A DNA stretch of 29,515 bases from Byssothecium circinans. Its lineage: Eukaryota; Ascomycota; Dothideomycetes; Pleosporales; Massarinaceae. A program made the position numbers and the translations under genes. The notes beneath the pieces were generated by a model. It saw only the letters and a program-made list of their open reading frames with translations. It made no database searches and had not been told where the DNA came from. Location of the stretch: positions 412,322-441,836 of the forward strand of contig ML977013.1 of NCBI GenBank assembly GCA_010015675.1, read 5' to 3'. This document shows positions 10,271-19,541 of the stretch, in pieces (the stretch's first letter is position 1; every line of letters begins with the position of its first letter).

Positions 10271-12077
10271 CTAGAGGTGCCTGGATGCGACCAACAAAGA
10301 TTTTGTTAGAGTTGCATCGTGCGGGTCCGTGCTCCCGAGCTGCTTAGACTCCACGAACACAGTATCTAGTCCGTATTTGTGGATCGCATGGTGAAGATGG
10401 TGATGGGTAGAGGCGTATTTCTTGTCTTTGCCCTCAAGCACATACCAGAACGTCGACCGTGGATCGATCCTCTTCTGGCTTTGCACGAACCCTTCGATCG
10501 AGGATGCATCCGCAGGTGCACGATAGAACATGCCGCTCTTCAGCGATGATTTATACAGGACGTAGAGGGGCCGTGGCTTGATTGTCTTGTCCACTTGTGG
10601 TCGACTGTCGGCGGCGGGTGCTCCATTGGCTTGTGATGCAATGTCTATTGCATGGATTGCACCAGCAGCACGCCTACGGGAGGCGATGTCAAGTAGTATT
10701 TCATCTGAATGATTTGACAGTCCTTGGTTGTGTTCCTTCAACATGGCTGCCTGCTCTGTCACTTCGCCATGCACAGATGCAGCCCTAGTGATCGAAAAGG
10801 GATTGCGATGAGGCAGCAACTCTGCGTATGCTTTGATAGGGCTGGGATCGCACCAGTATCCTGCTTCCGCTACTCGCCCTGTTTTCGCTACTTGCGATAC
10901 CATTGAGCGTCGGTCAAAACTATACAAGCTGGGGCTGTTCATGACTGGCTCTACAGCAAAGTGCTGTTCAGTCTCGGACCGTCCTCCATGGAGGCTGCTA
11001 CGTCGGCCCTTCAGACCAATATGTCTTGTTGTAATGATGCTCGAGGCAGGCGAGCCGATGTAGAAGCCTTGTTGCGATGCTAGCGATCGTGGTTCTGGTG
11101 ATTGGGCTTCCACCAACTGAATATCCCGTGGTAGTCGACTAGATAACATACTCCAGTCGCGTGGTCGCTTCGCATGGGTAAAACGGTAGTTAGGCTCGCA
11201 ATGTTCTGTAGTGTGCATGGCAGCAGCAAGAGAGAATGGCCTCTTTGCTGCAAAATCTGTCACGGGCGTCAGTCCACCAGGCGATGTCTCCCCACCAAGT
11301 ATCGAGCCTGCCTCCGAGATCGCGGCTGCGGTCTGATAGTAGGGACGACGCCAATGAATGCTCGCTACATCTAACTCTGACTCGTTTGGCGCATGAGAAG
11401 ACATTCCGGTGACGGAACCACCATCGTCGGTGGTGCAACGGCTCGCAGAGTCCTTGCTGCCGAAGGGTAACCTCTCCATAAACGCTTCGATGGGGTTTAG
11501 AGAAGCTACTTGCGAGGCAGGAGATGATGCATATGCCCCTGAGTCGGTGCTGCTACCGAACATGAAGGTGCGGGTAATGTGCTTTGCCATCACCGATGGC
11601 GATAAGGCAGACCCGGGACAATGCTTGTAGTGGATCTGATCGCTGTACAGAAGAGTCGTAGCTTCCGTGTTTTTGAAAAGCTGGATGCCGTGTCTTTTCG
11701 TCACATCAATGTCCGTGGAGTCGGGGTGGCCTACCAAGATCTCTGGAGTCTTCGTCGCAATCTCGCATACGTTTTCGTCCCGACTACATACATAGTGTCA
11801 TCGATCTGCTAAAACGAGATCTTCGAACTCTTGCTTCGCTAGCTTACTCAGCTGGGTTGTGCTGATTGATCCTTTGGGAAGTGCTGTTCGCATAGCGTGA
11901 AGGAAAACGTGTTGGTAGCAACGTTCGACAAACATTTCCCTCCGAACAGCACAAGTCTTGCGTAGCTCCTCTGCGCTGGAAAGGGCGTCGAATTCTCGTC
12001 CGAAAATCATGTAAACTCTCTTGCGTAGTGTGTCGTTCCGCGCCCTTCTCATGTTGCCAAGCACGGAGGCCAGGGCG
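10271..12077 (-). pseudogene. 3' half of the split gene
   Basis: From 12077 the frame reads SVLGNMRRARND through REMFVERCYQHVFLHAM to LVLADR and a TGA (11798-11800). It then continues without another stop for about 508 codons to 10271. The continuation may be the rest of the same protein after a CGA-to-TGA change, or a separate 439-codon gene starting at ATG 11590 (MAKHITRTFMFG). The Ser-rich middle looks disordered; the last ~100 residues (YVLYKSSLKSGMFYRAP onwards) look folded. I favour one gene because frame and apparent coding quality carry across the TGA, but I found no intron that removes it. Confidence 0.55.
12070..12077. repeat. Left target-site duplication of hAT-2
   Basis: CCAGGGCG, repeated exactly at 15247-15254. 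In the host gene on the minus strand it covers the Ala-Leu-Ala codons of HHALA. Confidence 0.93.
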
Positions 12078-12097
12078 CAGAGTTGCTAACAAGCAAG
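12078..12097 (+). repeat. Left TIR of hAT-2
   Basis: CAGAGTTGCTAACAAGCAAG, the exact reverse complement of 15227-15246. Confidence 0.95.
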
Positions 12098-12445
12098 TTA
12101 CTTGCAAGCCTTGCTTGTTCTGCTTGGTTATTACCTAATTCAAGCAAGCCAAGTTTGCCTGTACAAATTTACCAAGCAATTCAAGTTTAACAGAAAACTT
12201 GCTTGGTAAACTTGAATAACTTGGGTGCTTAGGCTATCTTAGAGTTGATTTTTAAGAGGGGTTTGAATTACTAGTAAAAATGATCTCGCGATAGTTTTCT
12301 GGTGTTGAGATGAGCTTCTTAGTCAGCTCTGGCCACCTAATTTTGCGTGTTCGTCTGAACTTAACGCGTACTTGTTGCTCCACAACGTCCATCTCAGCGC
12401 CTATCCTAGCTGCTCTGCCGCCTCTTTGCCGTCTCGTAGCCCATC

Positions 12446-14607
12446 ATGCCCGCCCCTAGAGCTATTAAAGCTGCCAGCAGAGGCGCCAAACGCGCTGCAA
12501 GACACGCCGAAATGACCCCTGACCCTCCCGCTAAACGCGCCTACGTCCTCCGCGGCAAAGGCACTGAAAGCCAACCTATGGAGCTGCTGGAGAGCCAGCA
12601 ATCACCATCTTCCTCGCCGGCCATACGGGCGATCGACCCAGCAGTTGAGCAGCCGCAGCGACGGCGCTCACCGCGCAAAGCCCTGGCCGACGCGGCGTCC
12701 CAGGCCACCGAGAAGCACCCATTTGAGTCGCAATTGCTTGCTAGAGTGCCTGAAGAGGCTATCATTGCGCCTGTAACTGGCAGCAAAGCCGCCACAGTAG
12801 CCAGTTTTGACGAGGATAACCGCGAGGTGGAGGAGGGGTTTAATAAGCGCTTCGCTAATAACTTTAATAGCATTAATTAGAATTGTTTAAAGCGCTTTTA
12901 CAAGCCTCCACGTACTCTAAAGCGGGCTAAAAGCTGGATCTACAACCACGGCTATCACGTCACGCTGTGAAGTAAGCCTAAGGAGCTCTACTTTGTCTAC
13001 AAGTTCTGCCATTAGCAGCGTTTAAATAATGGGATCTTAAAGGTTACGCAGTTAACAACTGCAGCAATTACTCACCTAGGGTTGCTAAGAGTGGGTCACA
13101 ACCTTAGCCGCGACGGTAGTAAAGGCGCTGAGCGGAAGCTGCCACCTAGCTAGAAGTCGCTAGAGATAGTAGCTAGTTCTAGCGTTTAAGTTAGTTAAGA
13201 GATCACTAATAAGATGGGTAACTTTAACGTACAAGGCTTCCGTTTTACTGTTGTTACGTAGCTTCTTAAGAATAATCACCCACTCCGCGAGCTCAAAACG
13301 CCCGCCTTTCATGCCTTAATTAGCTTTGCTAACCTAGAGGCAGAAGCAGCGCTGTGGGTAAACCACCAAAGTGTGTCAACGTACGTGATAAGGCTATATG
13401 AATTCATGCTGCCAAAGGTTATTACTACGCTGTCTAAATTAAGGAGCAAGATCCATATAAGCTTTGACAGTTAGATAACAAAGGGAGGCAAGTGGGGCTT
13501 CCTTAGAGTTATAGCTTACTATGCTAACGCGTTAGGCAAGCTCATAGACTTACCTATAGCGCTACCACAGCTAACAGGCGCCCATACTAGTAAGAGGATT
13601 GCTGAGGTTATTTCTTAAACGCTGCAGAAGTTTGGGATAAGCCCCTCAAAGCTAAGCTGCTTTATGCTTAATAACGCGTACGCCAACGATACTATAGTCA
13701 GCTACCTTGCTAGCTAATTTAGCTTTACTGCCTCCCACTACCACCTCCGCTGCGGTCCCTATATAATCAATCTCATCGCCTAGGCTATTATCTTTAGGAA
13801 AAATCCCCATTCATATAATAATGATACGGCGGAACTGCTAGAGGAGGAGCAACTAATAGCTGAATGGTACAAAGACGGGCATTTAGGGGTACTTATTAAC
13901 GTAATTAACTACATTTAAACTCCTTAGTAGTATGATAAGTTTAATTACTTTTAGCGTCTCACCAATACTAAGCTACCTACACATGAAAGGAAATCAATAT
14001 TAGAGCCTGTTAAGCCAGTTATTACGCGTTGGAACTCGTACTATAGCTGCTTTGTACGCGCTGTTTAGCTATAACACGCCGTTAGCAACTACGCTAACTA
14101 CCACATATAGCACACGCGCAACCTTGACGATATAGCTAAAAGACGCGGCAATAAGCTCCCTGACGCGCCAAAATAGATGCGGTTAGATGGCTTAAACAGC
14201 GCAGACTAGGCGGTGATCATAGAGTATATTAACGCGCTTAAGCCGCTTAAAGACGCTACAAAGTAGCTTGAAGGTCGCGGCAATAAGCTAGGTAGGTTTA
14301 GAGCGCTTTACTTAATTATCCTAGTCTTTGAAATGCTGCTCTATGAGCTTAAGCTGCGTGTTAAGCACTATACTAAGGTTAACTTTAAGTAACCTAGCGC
14401 TCTAGAGGATTAAATACCTATCAACCTTCGCGCTGCCTAGGTTAAAGCTAACAATTACTACGCGAAACTTGATGTAAGCCCTTACCCGTACGCCGCTACG
14501 ATCCTCCACCTATACTATAAGCGTTATTGCGATCGCAGTTGGCGCAAAAAGCCAGAATGGCTTGCGCGCAACAACGCTGCGTTTGAGCAGCTTTGGCGGC
14601 AATACAG
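12446..14607 (+). pseudogene. hAT transposase, heavily RIP-damaged (hAT-2)
   Basis: Starts at ATG 12446 (MPAPRAIKAASRGAKRAA) and runs in one frame to the assembly gap. The first 144 codons are open and share RGKGTESQP.EL.ESQQ and SPRKALA.AASQATEKHPFESQL with hAT-1. After the stop at 12878-12880 comes a BED-like finger (KSWIYNHGYHV...LYFVYKFCH, one Cys replaced by Tyr). The core follows: HISFDS*ITKGGK, LPIALPQLTGAHTSKR, CFMLNNAYAND, RCGPYIINLIA, PVITRWNSYY and KDATK*LEGRG. By my count it has about 23 in-frame stops, all TAG or TAA except one TGA (in VTL*SKPKEL). The TAG after HISFDS sits where hAT transposases have Trp, fitting TGG-to-TAG. The hATC domain must lie in or past the gap. Confidence 0.88.
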
Positions 14608-15152
14608 NNNNNNNNNNNNNNNNNNNNNNNNNNNNNNNNNNNNNNNNNNNNNNNNNNNNNNNNNNNNNNNNNNNNNNNNNNNNNNNNNNNNNNNNNNNNN
14701 NNNNNNNNNNNNNNNNNNNNNNNNNNNNNNNNNNNNNNNNNNNNNNNNNNNNNNNNNNNNNNNNNNNNNNNNNNNNNNNNNNNNNNNNNNNNNNNNNNNN
14801 NNNNNNNNNNNNNNNNNNNNNNNNNNNNNNNNNNNNNNNNNNNNNNNNNNNNNNNNNNNNNNNNNNNNNNNNNNNNNNNNNNNNNNNNNNNNNNNNNNNN
14901 NNNNNNNNNNNNNNNNNNNNNNNNNNNNNNNNNNNNNNNNNNNNNNNNNNNNNNNNNNNNNNNNNNNNNNNNNNNNNNNNNNNNNNNNNNNNNNNNNNNN
15001 NNNNNNNNNNNNNNNNNNNNNNNNNNNNNNNNNNNNNNNNNNNNNNNNNNNNNNNNNNNNNNNNNNNNNNNNNNNNNNNNNNNNNNNNNNNNNNNNNNNN
15101 NNNNNNNNNNNNNNNNNNNNNNNNNNNNNNNNNNNNNNNNNNNNNNNNNNNN
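14608..15152. other. Assembly gap (545 N)
   Basis: Unsequenced bases inside hAT-2, probably because nearly identical copies could not be resolved. Open frames spanning it are meaningless. Confidence 0.99.
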
Positions 15153-15226
15153 CCCAAGTTAAGCAAGTCAAGCATCTAATGAGCTAGAACCCAAGCAAGC
15201 AAAGCAGACGCTCAAAACTTGCTTTG

Positions 15227-15246
15227 CTTGCTTGTTAGCAACTCTG
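15227..15246 (-). repeat. Right TIR of hAT-2
   Basis: The reverse complement is CAGAGTTGCTAACAAGCAAG, identical to the left end. Confidence 0.95.
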
Positions 15247-15254
15247 CCAGGGCG
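15247..15254. repeat. Right target-site duplication of hAT-2
   Basis: CCAGGGCG, identical to 12070-12077. Confidence 0.93.
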
Positions 15255-16403
15255 TGATGGACTCGTGAAGACAGCAGGCGCACGTCTTTTGCAAATGTTG
15301 TCATGGTCAAGATTGGACCTTGTTGGCAGACCGCCTTCTTCACTGCCTGTCGAAGTCCACTGTCGATCAGCCCAGGAAGTATCTGTCCTCGGCCGAAGGT
15401 GTCGAGGACGTAGTCGCGATCGCCCTTCGACAGCTGTGGCGCTCGAGATTGTAGCATCCTGATGGAGTCAGGGTCTACAGATTTCACCACCGTGGGATGC
15501 CATTGCAAGGTGATCTCTCTCCATTGGGTCACCATCTCCTGTACGTAGTTGATGGCTTCCTGCTCTAGGTTGGCTTCGAGCCAGGTTGGAACACGGATCT
15601 GGGCATCACTTACCTCGTTACACCAGGACTTGCGGATGTCGCTGAGATAGCTGAAAGACTTGGTGGTCCACATCGATGGCAGTTGGCCCAGTGGATGGAA
15701 CGCCTGATTCATGCCTACCGTAGAGCTGGCAAGATGCGCGTCCTGCTTCAGATGTCGCGTGAGTGGGTAAGGGTACGGAAGCGGCCTTGTCTCTTCTGGC
15801 GGTGTGGCTGCGCCCAATATGCTACGTACTGCCTCATGTTGACTTTGTAGAGCCGCTTGTTTGCTGTGTGAGCCGTCTGGAACATCGTGTGTTAGCAGGC
15901 CTTGCCTAGACTGTGGTCTTTCGACTGCCGCCCGTTCCAAATCTTCGAGTTGTCGCCATGGAGAGGGGAAACCTACCATCGCGAAAGAAGTCGACGACCA
16001 ACCATCGCCGTTGGGGTCCGAGTAGGCCAAAGGTCTGTACTAGTCCCCAGGCTTCAGACGATCTTGCAATTTCCAGCAGGGCTATTCCGCCGGTAATGCA
16101 GATTCTCGCATTGCCATCGAGGATGAAGCACGGAAATTTGTACCCCCCGATGGTTTTCCAGCCCTCGGTCTCTATATTTGCCCATACCAAGCTTGAAACT
16201 TCCGCTTGGAGATGGTACTCCTTGAGCCATGGCTTGCACACTTCATGTCTAAACCGCTGCTCCAACTCTCTTCGGTCTTTCTAGCACAGTGGAGACAGAT
16301 GATGGTAAGGATCGGGATGAGGATGCTGTTCGATCTGGGCCAGTGATACAATGCCTGATCCAGGATATCGCTCGTGATCAGTTCCAAATTCAGGGTAGTC
16401 CAT
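15255..16403 (-). pseudogene. 5' half of the split gene
   Basis: Exon 1 spans 15977-16403 and ends in RRWLVVDFFRD. The intron 15877-15976 has a consensus branch site and is in phase 1. Exon 2 runs from 15876 into the insertion at 15254/15255. One TAG (16281-16283, in LSPLC*KDRRELEQ) fits a former CAG Gln. The start codon lies 241 bases from the ATG of the divergent gene at 16645, so the two probably share a promoter region. Minus-strand reading beyond 15246 runs into hAT-2 and meets a stop at 15212. Confidence 0.65.
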
Positions 16404-16644
16404 CCTCTACGGCAGCCTTGTGTCACTTTAAGTAGATGCTACTACGACAAGTAACACAGCAAAATTCAGTGGGTGTGAGAAGAGTACTTGCCCTAGTGCT
16501 AACGGGTAAGCATTGTGATGAAGGTCCAGCACACCAAGCAGATATGCATGTGATGACCACACTTCACGCTTACATACGCGCGCTCAGTCCCGCGACGCGA
16601 TGTTATCTTGTCTGGCGTATCCCATCACTCGATAGCCAGCAAGT
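16404..16644. promoter_or_regulatory. Divergent intergenic region (likely bidirectional promoter)
   Basis: This 241-base interval separates the ATG of the split minus-strand gene (16403) from the ATG of the plus-strand gene (16645). I see no clear TATA or CCAAT box, so the promoter role is inferred from head-to-head layout. A longer open frame (16436-16750 plus) crosses it but lacks features of a real exon. Confidence 0.4.
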
Positions 16645-17516
16645 ATGTCCGGAGCTCTCAGGCCACTACATCTTCTTCGCAACGTCAGGAGGGACACACT
16701 TGGCGATACTGATGCTAGAGACTACAACCCAGGCCTCTATCGAACGATAGGGAATGTCACATTCTCGATCCTGCCGCGACGAAAGAAGCCCCGCTTGAGC
16801 AAATTCGTCCTCGAGAAGAGTATCGCAGCCATTGTCGCGCAAAGGCTTGCCGATCTAGGGCCCGTGCATGCCCTCTTCACTTTCGAGCTGTGCGCAGATA
16901 CAACTTTTATTCCTCACTTCACCGACGCAGCAAGCCTAGAGGAGATCCTCGAAGTACGAGCGAGCTGGCCGTTTGATCCAGAGCACACCCAGATCCTGGG
17001 CGCAGATGTAAGAGTGCCGTGGCACGTTGCGGGCACTCTGTTGACGGCTCTAGATACTTGCTGGCATTTCCAGCCTGCACGATGTCGGTTTGCAGAGAAA
17101 CAGATTTGATGTTGCCGACATACTCCTAGTGTGTCGCGAGAACATGTACTCTTTCCAGATAGGTAAGGGCGTCGAAAGTCTAGCGGACCTCGCTAACAAT
17201 GCAAGCCGGCCTTGAAAACTGCACGTGCACTAGCGGCTACGAGCCGACAAATTTGGAAGAGCTGGTGTCGCTCGTTCACATACTAAAGTACGTTGACGAG
17301 AGAATCGAACCTAGCGGATATCCTATGATCCAGGGATTTGTGCGTTTTCTAGAGGCATCGAAGACTCTCGATAGTACGTCCATAAAGGCGGCGAGTCGCT
17401 TCCTTCCAGCAGAAATCAGCGAACTTCGCAGAGAACTGGAGATCTACCTCCATGCTGTCCGCATATTCGGTACCGCCCTGGGTGGAAACACTGCGGGCAA
17501 AAAGGGCAGCCGTTGA
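16645..17516 (+). CDS. Hypothetical protein, 3 exons, about 260 aa
   Basis: Unrecognised, but probably an intact gene. Exons are 16645-17007, 17054-17162 and 17206-17516. Intron 1 (46 bases) is GTAAGA...TTGAC...CTCTAG; intron 2 (43 bases) is GTAAGG...GCTAAC...GCAAG. Both phases fit exactly, and joining removes every stop, giving 261 codons including the stop. Without the introns the region shows three unrelated frames. The protein begins MSGALRPLHLLRNVRRDTLG and contains SFVFxx-like helical stretches only in part; clear runs are LEKSIAAIVAQRLADLG, a middle RFDVADILLVCRENMYSFQI, a small Cys motif (ENCTCTSG), and a helical C-terminus ending in a basic tail (AGKKGSR). No signal peptide or membrane segment. 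It lies head-to-head with the gene broken by hAT-2, so co-regulation is possible. Additional upstream exons cannot be excluded. Confidence 0.7.
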
Positions 17517-18127
17517 AATAGCTGGGTTATAGGGCTTGATACAACGTTCCTCTCTGCACGGCGAAAATCCCAATAAGCCGGGAATAACCAACGAGAGCGC
17601 AAGAATAGCATACTTCGCGACCTGACGCAGTGTCTCACTGGCTAATCCCGGCGCCCCAACTTTTTCGCTGCGTGGATATGGACGTTAGTGTTGTCACAAA
17701 AGCTTTTCCCACCTCGCCTAAGAAGCATAAATTACTATAGGATGTGATTAGCGTTACCACGCTCGCCACAGTCATCGCACTCCCACCACTGTCCGGCGCG
17801 GCTGATCAGGTTGATTCCATCAGCTCAAGTCAACTGGGTCGTTCCATATTGCCACGCAAATCATGAGTAGTTGATAGATGTCAAAATTCTCTAGTTCTGA
17901 CCCGATCTATCTGTATAAGAATCATATCACAAAAGATCTCGGCCACGCATAGCTTATGTGATCAATACAGGAAGACGTACAACCTAATGCTGATCTATAA
18001 TAATCTTTCGATGATTGCACTCTGTAACACAGTTACTGCAAAGGTGACACCTGTCAGAGTATCGCCTTCCTGTAACCTCGCTCGCGCTTTAGGCTGTTCC
18101 CTCCGCCATCTCACAGTCCTAGCCACC
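17517..18127. other. Intergenic, nothing recognised
   Basis: About 0.6 kb between the end of the three-exon gene and the tail-to-tail small secreted-protein gene. It presumably carries both 3' regions. No repeat or RNA gene seen. Confidence 0.5.
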
Positions 18128-18480
18128 TCAGTTGACGAGATACCACCCAGCCACTGCCCCGACTACGCCATTCGTAAGAGCCAGACGAGACCGCATGTTG
18201 GGCATTGCGCCGCTCGAGAGTGCCTGCGATGTCTCAGCAGGCAACATTTCGCTAGCCTTGGAGAGGAGCGCTGGCGGTATGGCGGTATGGCGGTAGCTGC
18301 ATTGCTGAAAGCAGATTTGATCTCACCAACAGCCGAACTTGCACGCGACTCGACCGAGTTGATCAGACTTTGGATCTCTGGAGGAGCGTCGAGTATCTCG
18401 GTTAGATCTGTCAAGGGAGGATTGGTCTGAGCATTGGACAGTGCGAACACCAGCGAAGCAAGAACGAGCCCGGACTTCAT
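18128..18480 (-). pseudogene. Small secreted protein, frameshifted by tandem repeat
   Basis: Starts at ATG 18478-18480 with a signal peptide (MKSGLVLASLVFALSNA, likely cut after Ala17). A hydrophilic region with TEILDAPPEIQSLINSVESR and SAVGEIKSAFSNAATAIP follows. At 18272-18295 an 8-bp unit is present three times and the frame shifts. In the shifted frame the sequence continues as ALLSKASEMLPAETSQAL to a weakly hydrophobic C-terminus (GVVGAVAGWYLVN) and TGA at 18128-18130. With two repeat copies the whole would be one frame of about 114 residues. As it stands, translation continues in the wrong frame. The C-terminal stretch could be a weak GPI signal. Family unknown; size and signal peptide resemble fungal secreted candidate effectors, which is only a category. 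Confidence 0.65.
18272..18295. repeat. Three tandem copies of an 8-bp unit
   Basis: TGGCGGTA at 18272-18279, 18280-18287 and 18288-18295, inside the small secreted-protein gene. Two copies would keep the gene in frame; three shift it. Confidence 0.9.
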
Positions 18481-19541
18481 GGTCAGGTAATGCGCCTGAA
18501 TTGATATATTTGGTGCCTTCTTTCTATTTGTCAAAATGTAGGTGTTATCAGTGTGAGTATGCACACTTCAACGATCAGGCAAAGTGTTGCTTATGTAGCC
18601 TGCCCAAGCTTGCTCGTTGCTCGTTTCTCGTTTCTCGTCATGGGATCAGACCTGTCTACTGGAGCATGGAAACTGCTTATACCATCACAAGCGGTGCGAT
18701 GCCAGCTACAACATCTGTGTCTCAAAGCGCACGTGTAAGCATCATCCCAAGCTGTAGGCTCCAATTTCGACAATCGTAGAGCTTTCACATTCTGTACCTT
18801 AAGTTGCTGACGACCAGCTAAACGGAGCATCGGCGCCTTCTGATAACAAGTACCTGACTCTCATCGTGGCGAATCAGCGCCGTTCTTCCCCTCCACTTGC
18901 GAGCACAATGCGCACTTCCTCACCAAGGTGCCTGCATCGAGGGCTTTGTTTTGCGGTGAGGTCTTGGAGACGAACAACCTCCAGACACCACAGCTTCGTG
19001 ATTTCTAGAGCTTTTGCTATCTGCAATCTAGCTTCATCTCGCCGTTCGAAAGGCGGGGATCTATAGGAGAGCCGGTGGCGAACGGATATGTTGGATTTTT
19101 GGCCGATTGCTGGAGAGGCAACTGAAAGTCTGCTGGTGAAGCAATGGACGTACACTAGTTTCAGCTCTACTATACAAAGGCGCACTCTTCTCATCAAGAT
19201 CTTTCACCTCTAGGTCTACTTCTCAATTCCTGAGTGATTTATAAATCTACAGATTACTACTTCCTGACCAGTTCTAGCTCTCAATGCTTTATTTGTAGGA
19301 TAGCGCGGACAGTTGTCTAAGCGGATTTCGATGCGACATCGTTGCGCAACACAGCGCCTGATCTCAAGCCTCAATCACACACTCGCTGATGCTTATGCTT
19401 AACACAAGGTTTCACGATGATTTTCGAGCACATCCCATGCTCTAATTAAGAATCAGAGTATTCCTAGGCATTCTTCTGTACGACTATTCTTACTGGGGCT
19501 GTTCCCATGCTCTGCGCAATTTTTCCGGACACAATCGGAAG
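18481..19541. other. Intergenic, no supported gene
   Basis: Contains the upstream region of the secreted-protein gene (minus) and of the membrane-protein gene (plus), which are head-to-head. A minus open frame at 18874-19197 has no recognisable motif. A short TCGTTTCTCGTTTCTCG repeat lies near 18620-18637. Confidence 0.4.

Larger units (their letters stand above)
12078..15246 (+). mobile_element. hAT DNA transposon hAT-2 inserted in a host gene
   Basis: Perfect 20-bp TIRs (CAGAGTTGCTAACAAGCAAG) at 12078-12097 and 15227-15246, bounded by an exact 8-bp duplication. Subterminal regions (12098-12230 and 15153-15226) are rich in CTTGCTTG/CAAGCAAG motifs on both strands. One transposase relic reads rightwards. 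A run of 545 N (14608-15152) hides the end of the transposase, so the true element length is unknown. The perfect ends suggest a younger insertion than hAT-1, although the coding body is heavily RIP-mutated. Confidence 0.95.
10271..16403 (-). pseudogene. Large host gene split by hAT-2 (possibly DUF3723-like)
   Basis: The minus-strand gene starts at ATG 16401-16403 (MDYPEFGTDHERYPG). It is broken by TAG 16281-16283, spliced by a 100-base intron at 15877-15976 (GTAGGT...GCTAAC...TTCCAG), and continues to 15255. There hAT-2 intervenes and the frame resumes at 12077. Removing hAT-2 with one duplication joins RVHHALA to SVLGNMRRA in frame. A TGA at 11798-11800 follows LVLADR, yet the same frame stays open to 10271. 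Conserved-looking parts are MLQSRAPQLSKGDRDYVL and GRGQILPGLIDSGLR before the insertion, and FWYVLEGKDKKYAS and IHKYGLDTVFVESKQLG near the C-terminus. The layout weakly recalls fungal DUF3723 proteins; that is from memory and untested. Function unknown. Confidence 0.6.

Noticed and set aside
10582..11630. Several plus-strand frames of 60-76 codons
   Set aside because: They are antisense to the long minus-strand frame 10271-12077 and show no motifs.
12541..12873. Minus-strand frame of 110 codons
   Set aside because: It is the antisense shadow of the hAT-2 transposase N-terminus; likewise 3740-4138 plus shadows hAT-1.
12880..14607. Long frames open except for TAA/TAG, as in a genetic code where these mean Gln
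   Set aside because: Host-like genes at 16645-17516 and 19542-20986 use ordinary stops, several TAGs replace Trp rather than Gln, and CpA depletion explains the pattern. RIP is the simpler reading.
14510..15179. Open frames of about 200 codons on both strands spanning the N run
   Set aside because: They consist almost wholly of unsequenced bases.
16172..16426. Minus-strand 84-codon frame as the first exon of the split gene
   Set aside because: It has no ATG; the frame starting at ATG 16403 continues directly into the main exon and needs only one TAG changed, with no extra intron.
16436..16750. Plus-strand frame upstream of the three-exon gene as its first exon
   Set aside because: It is in another frame, has no donor site that joins to 16645 onwards, and overlaps the divergent gene's promoter region.
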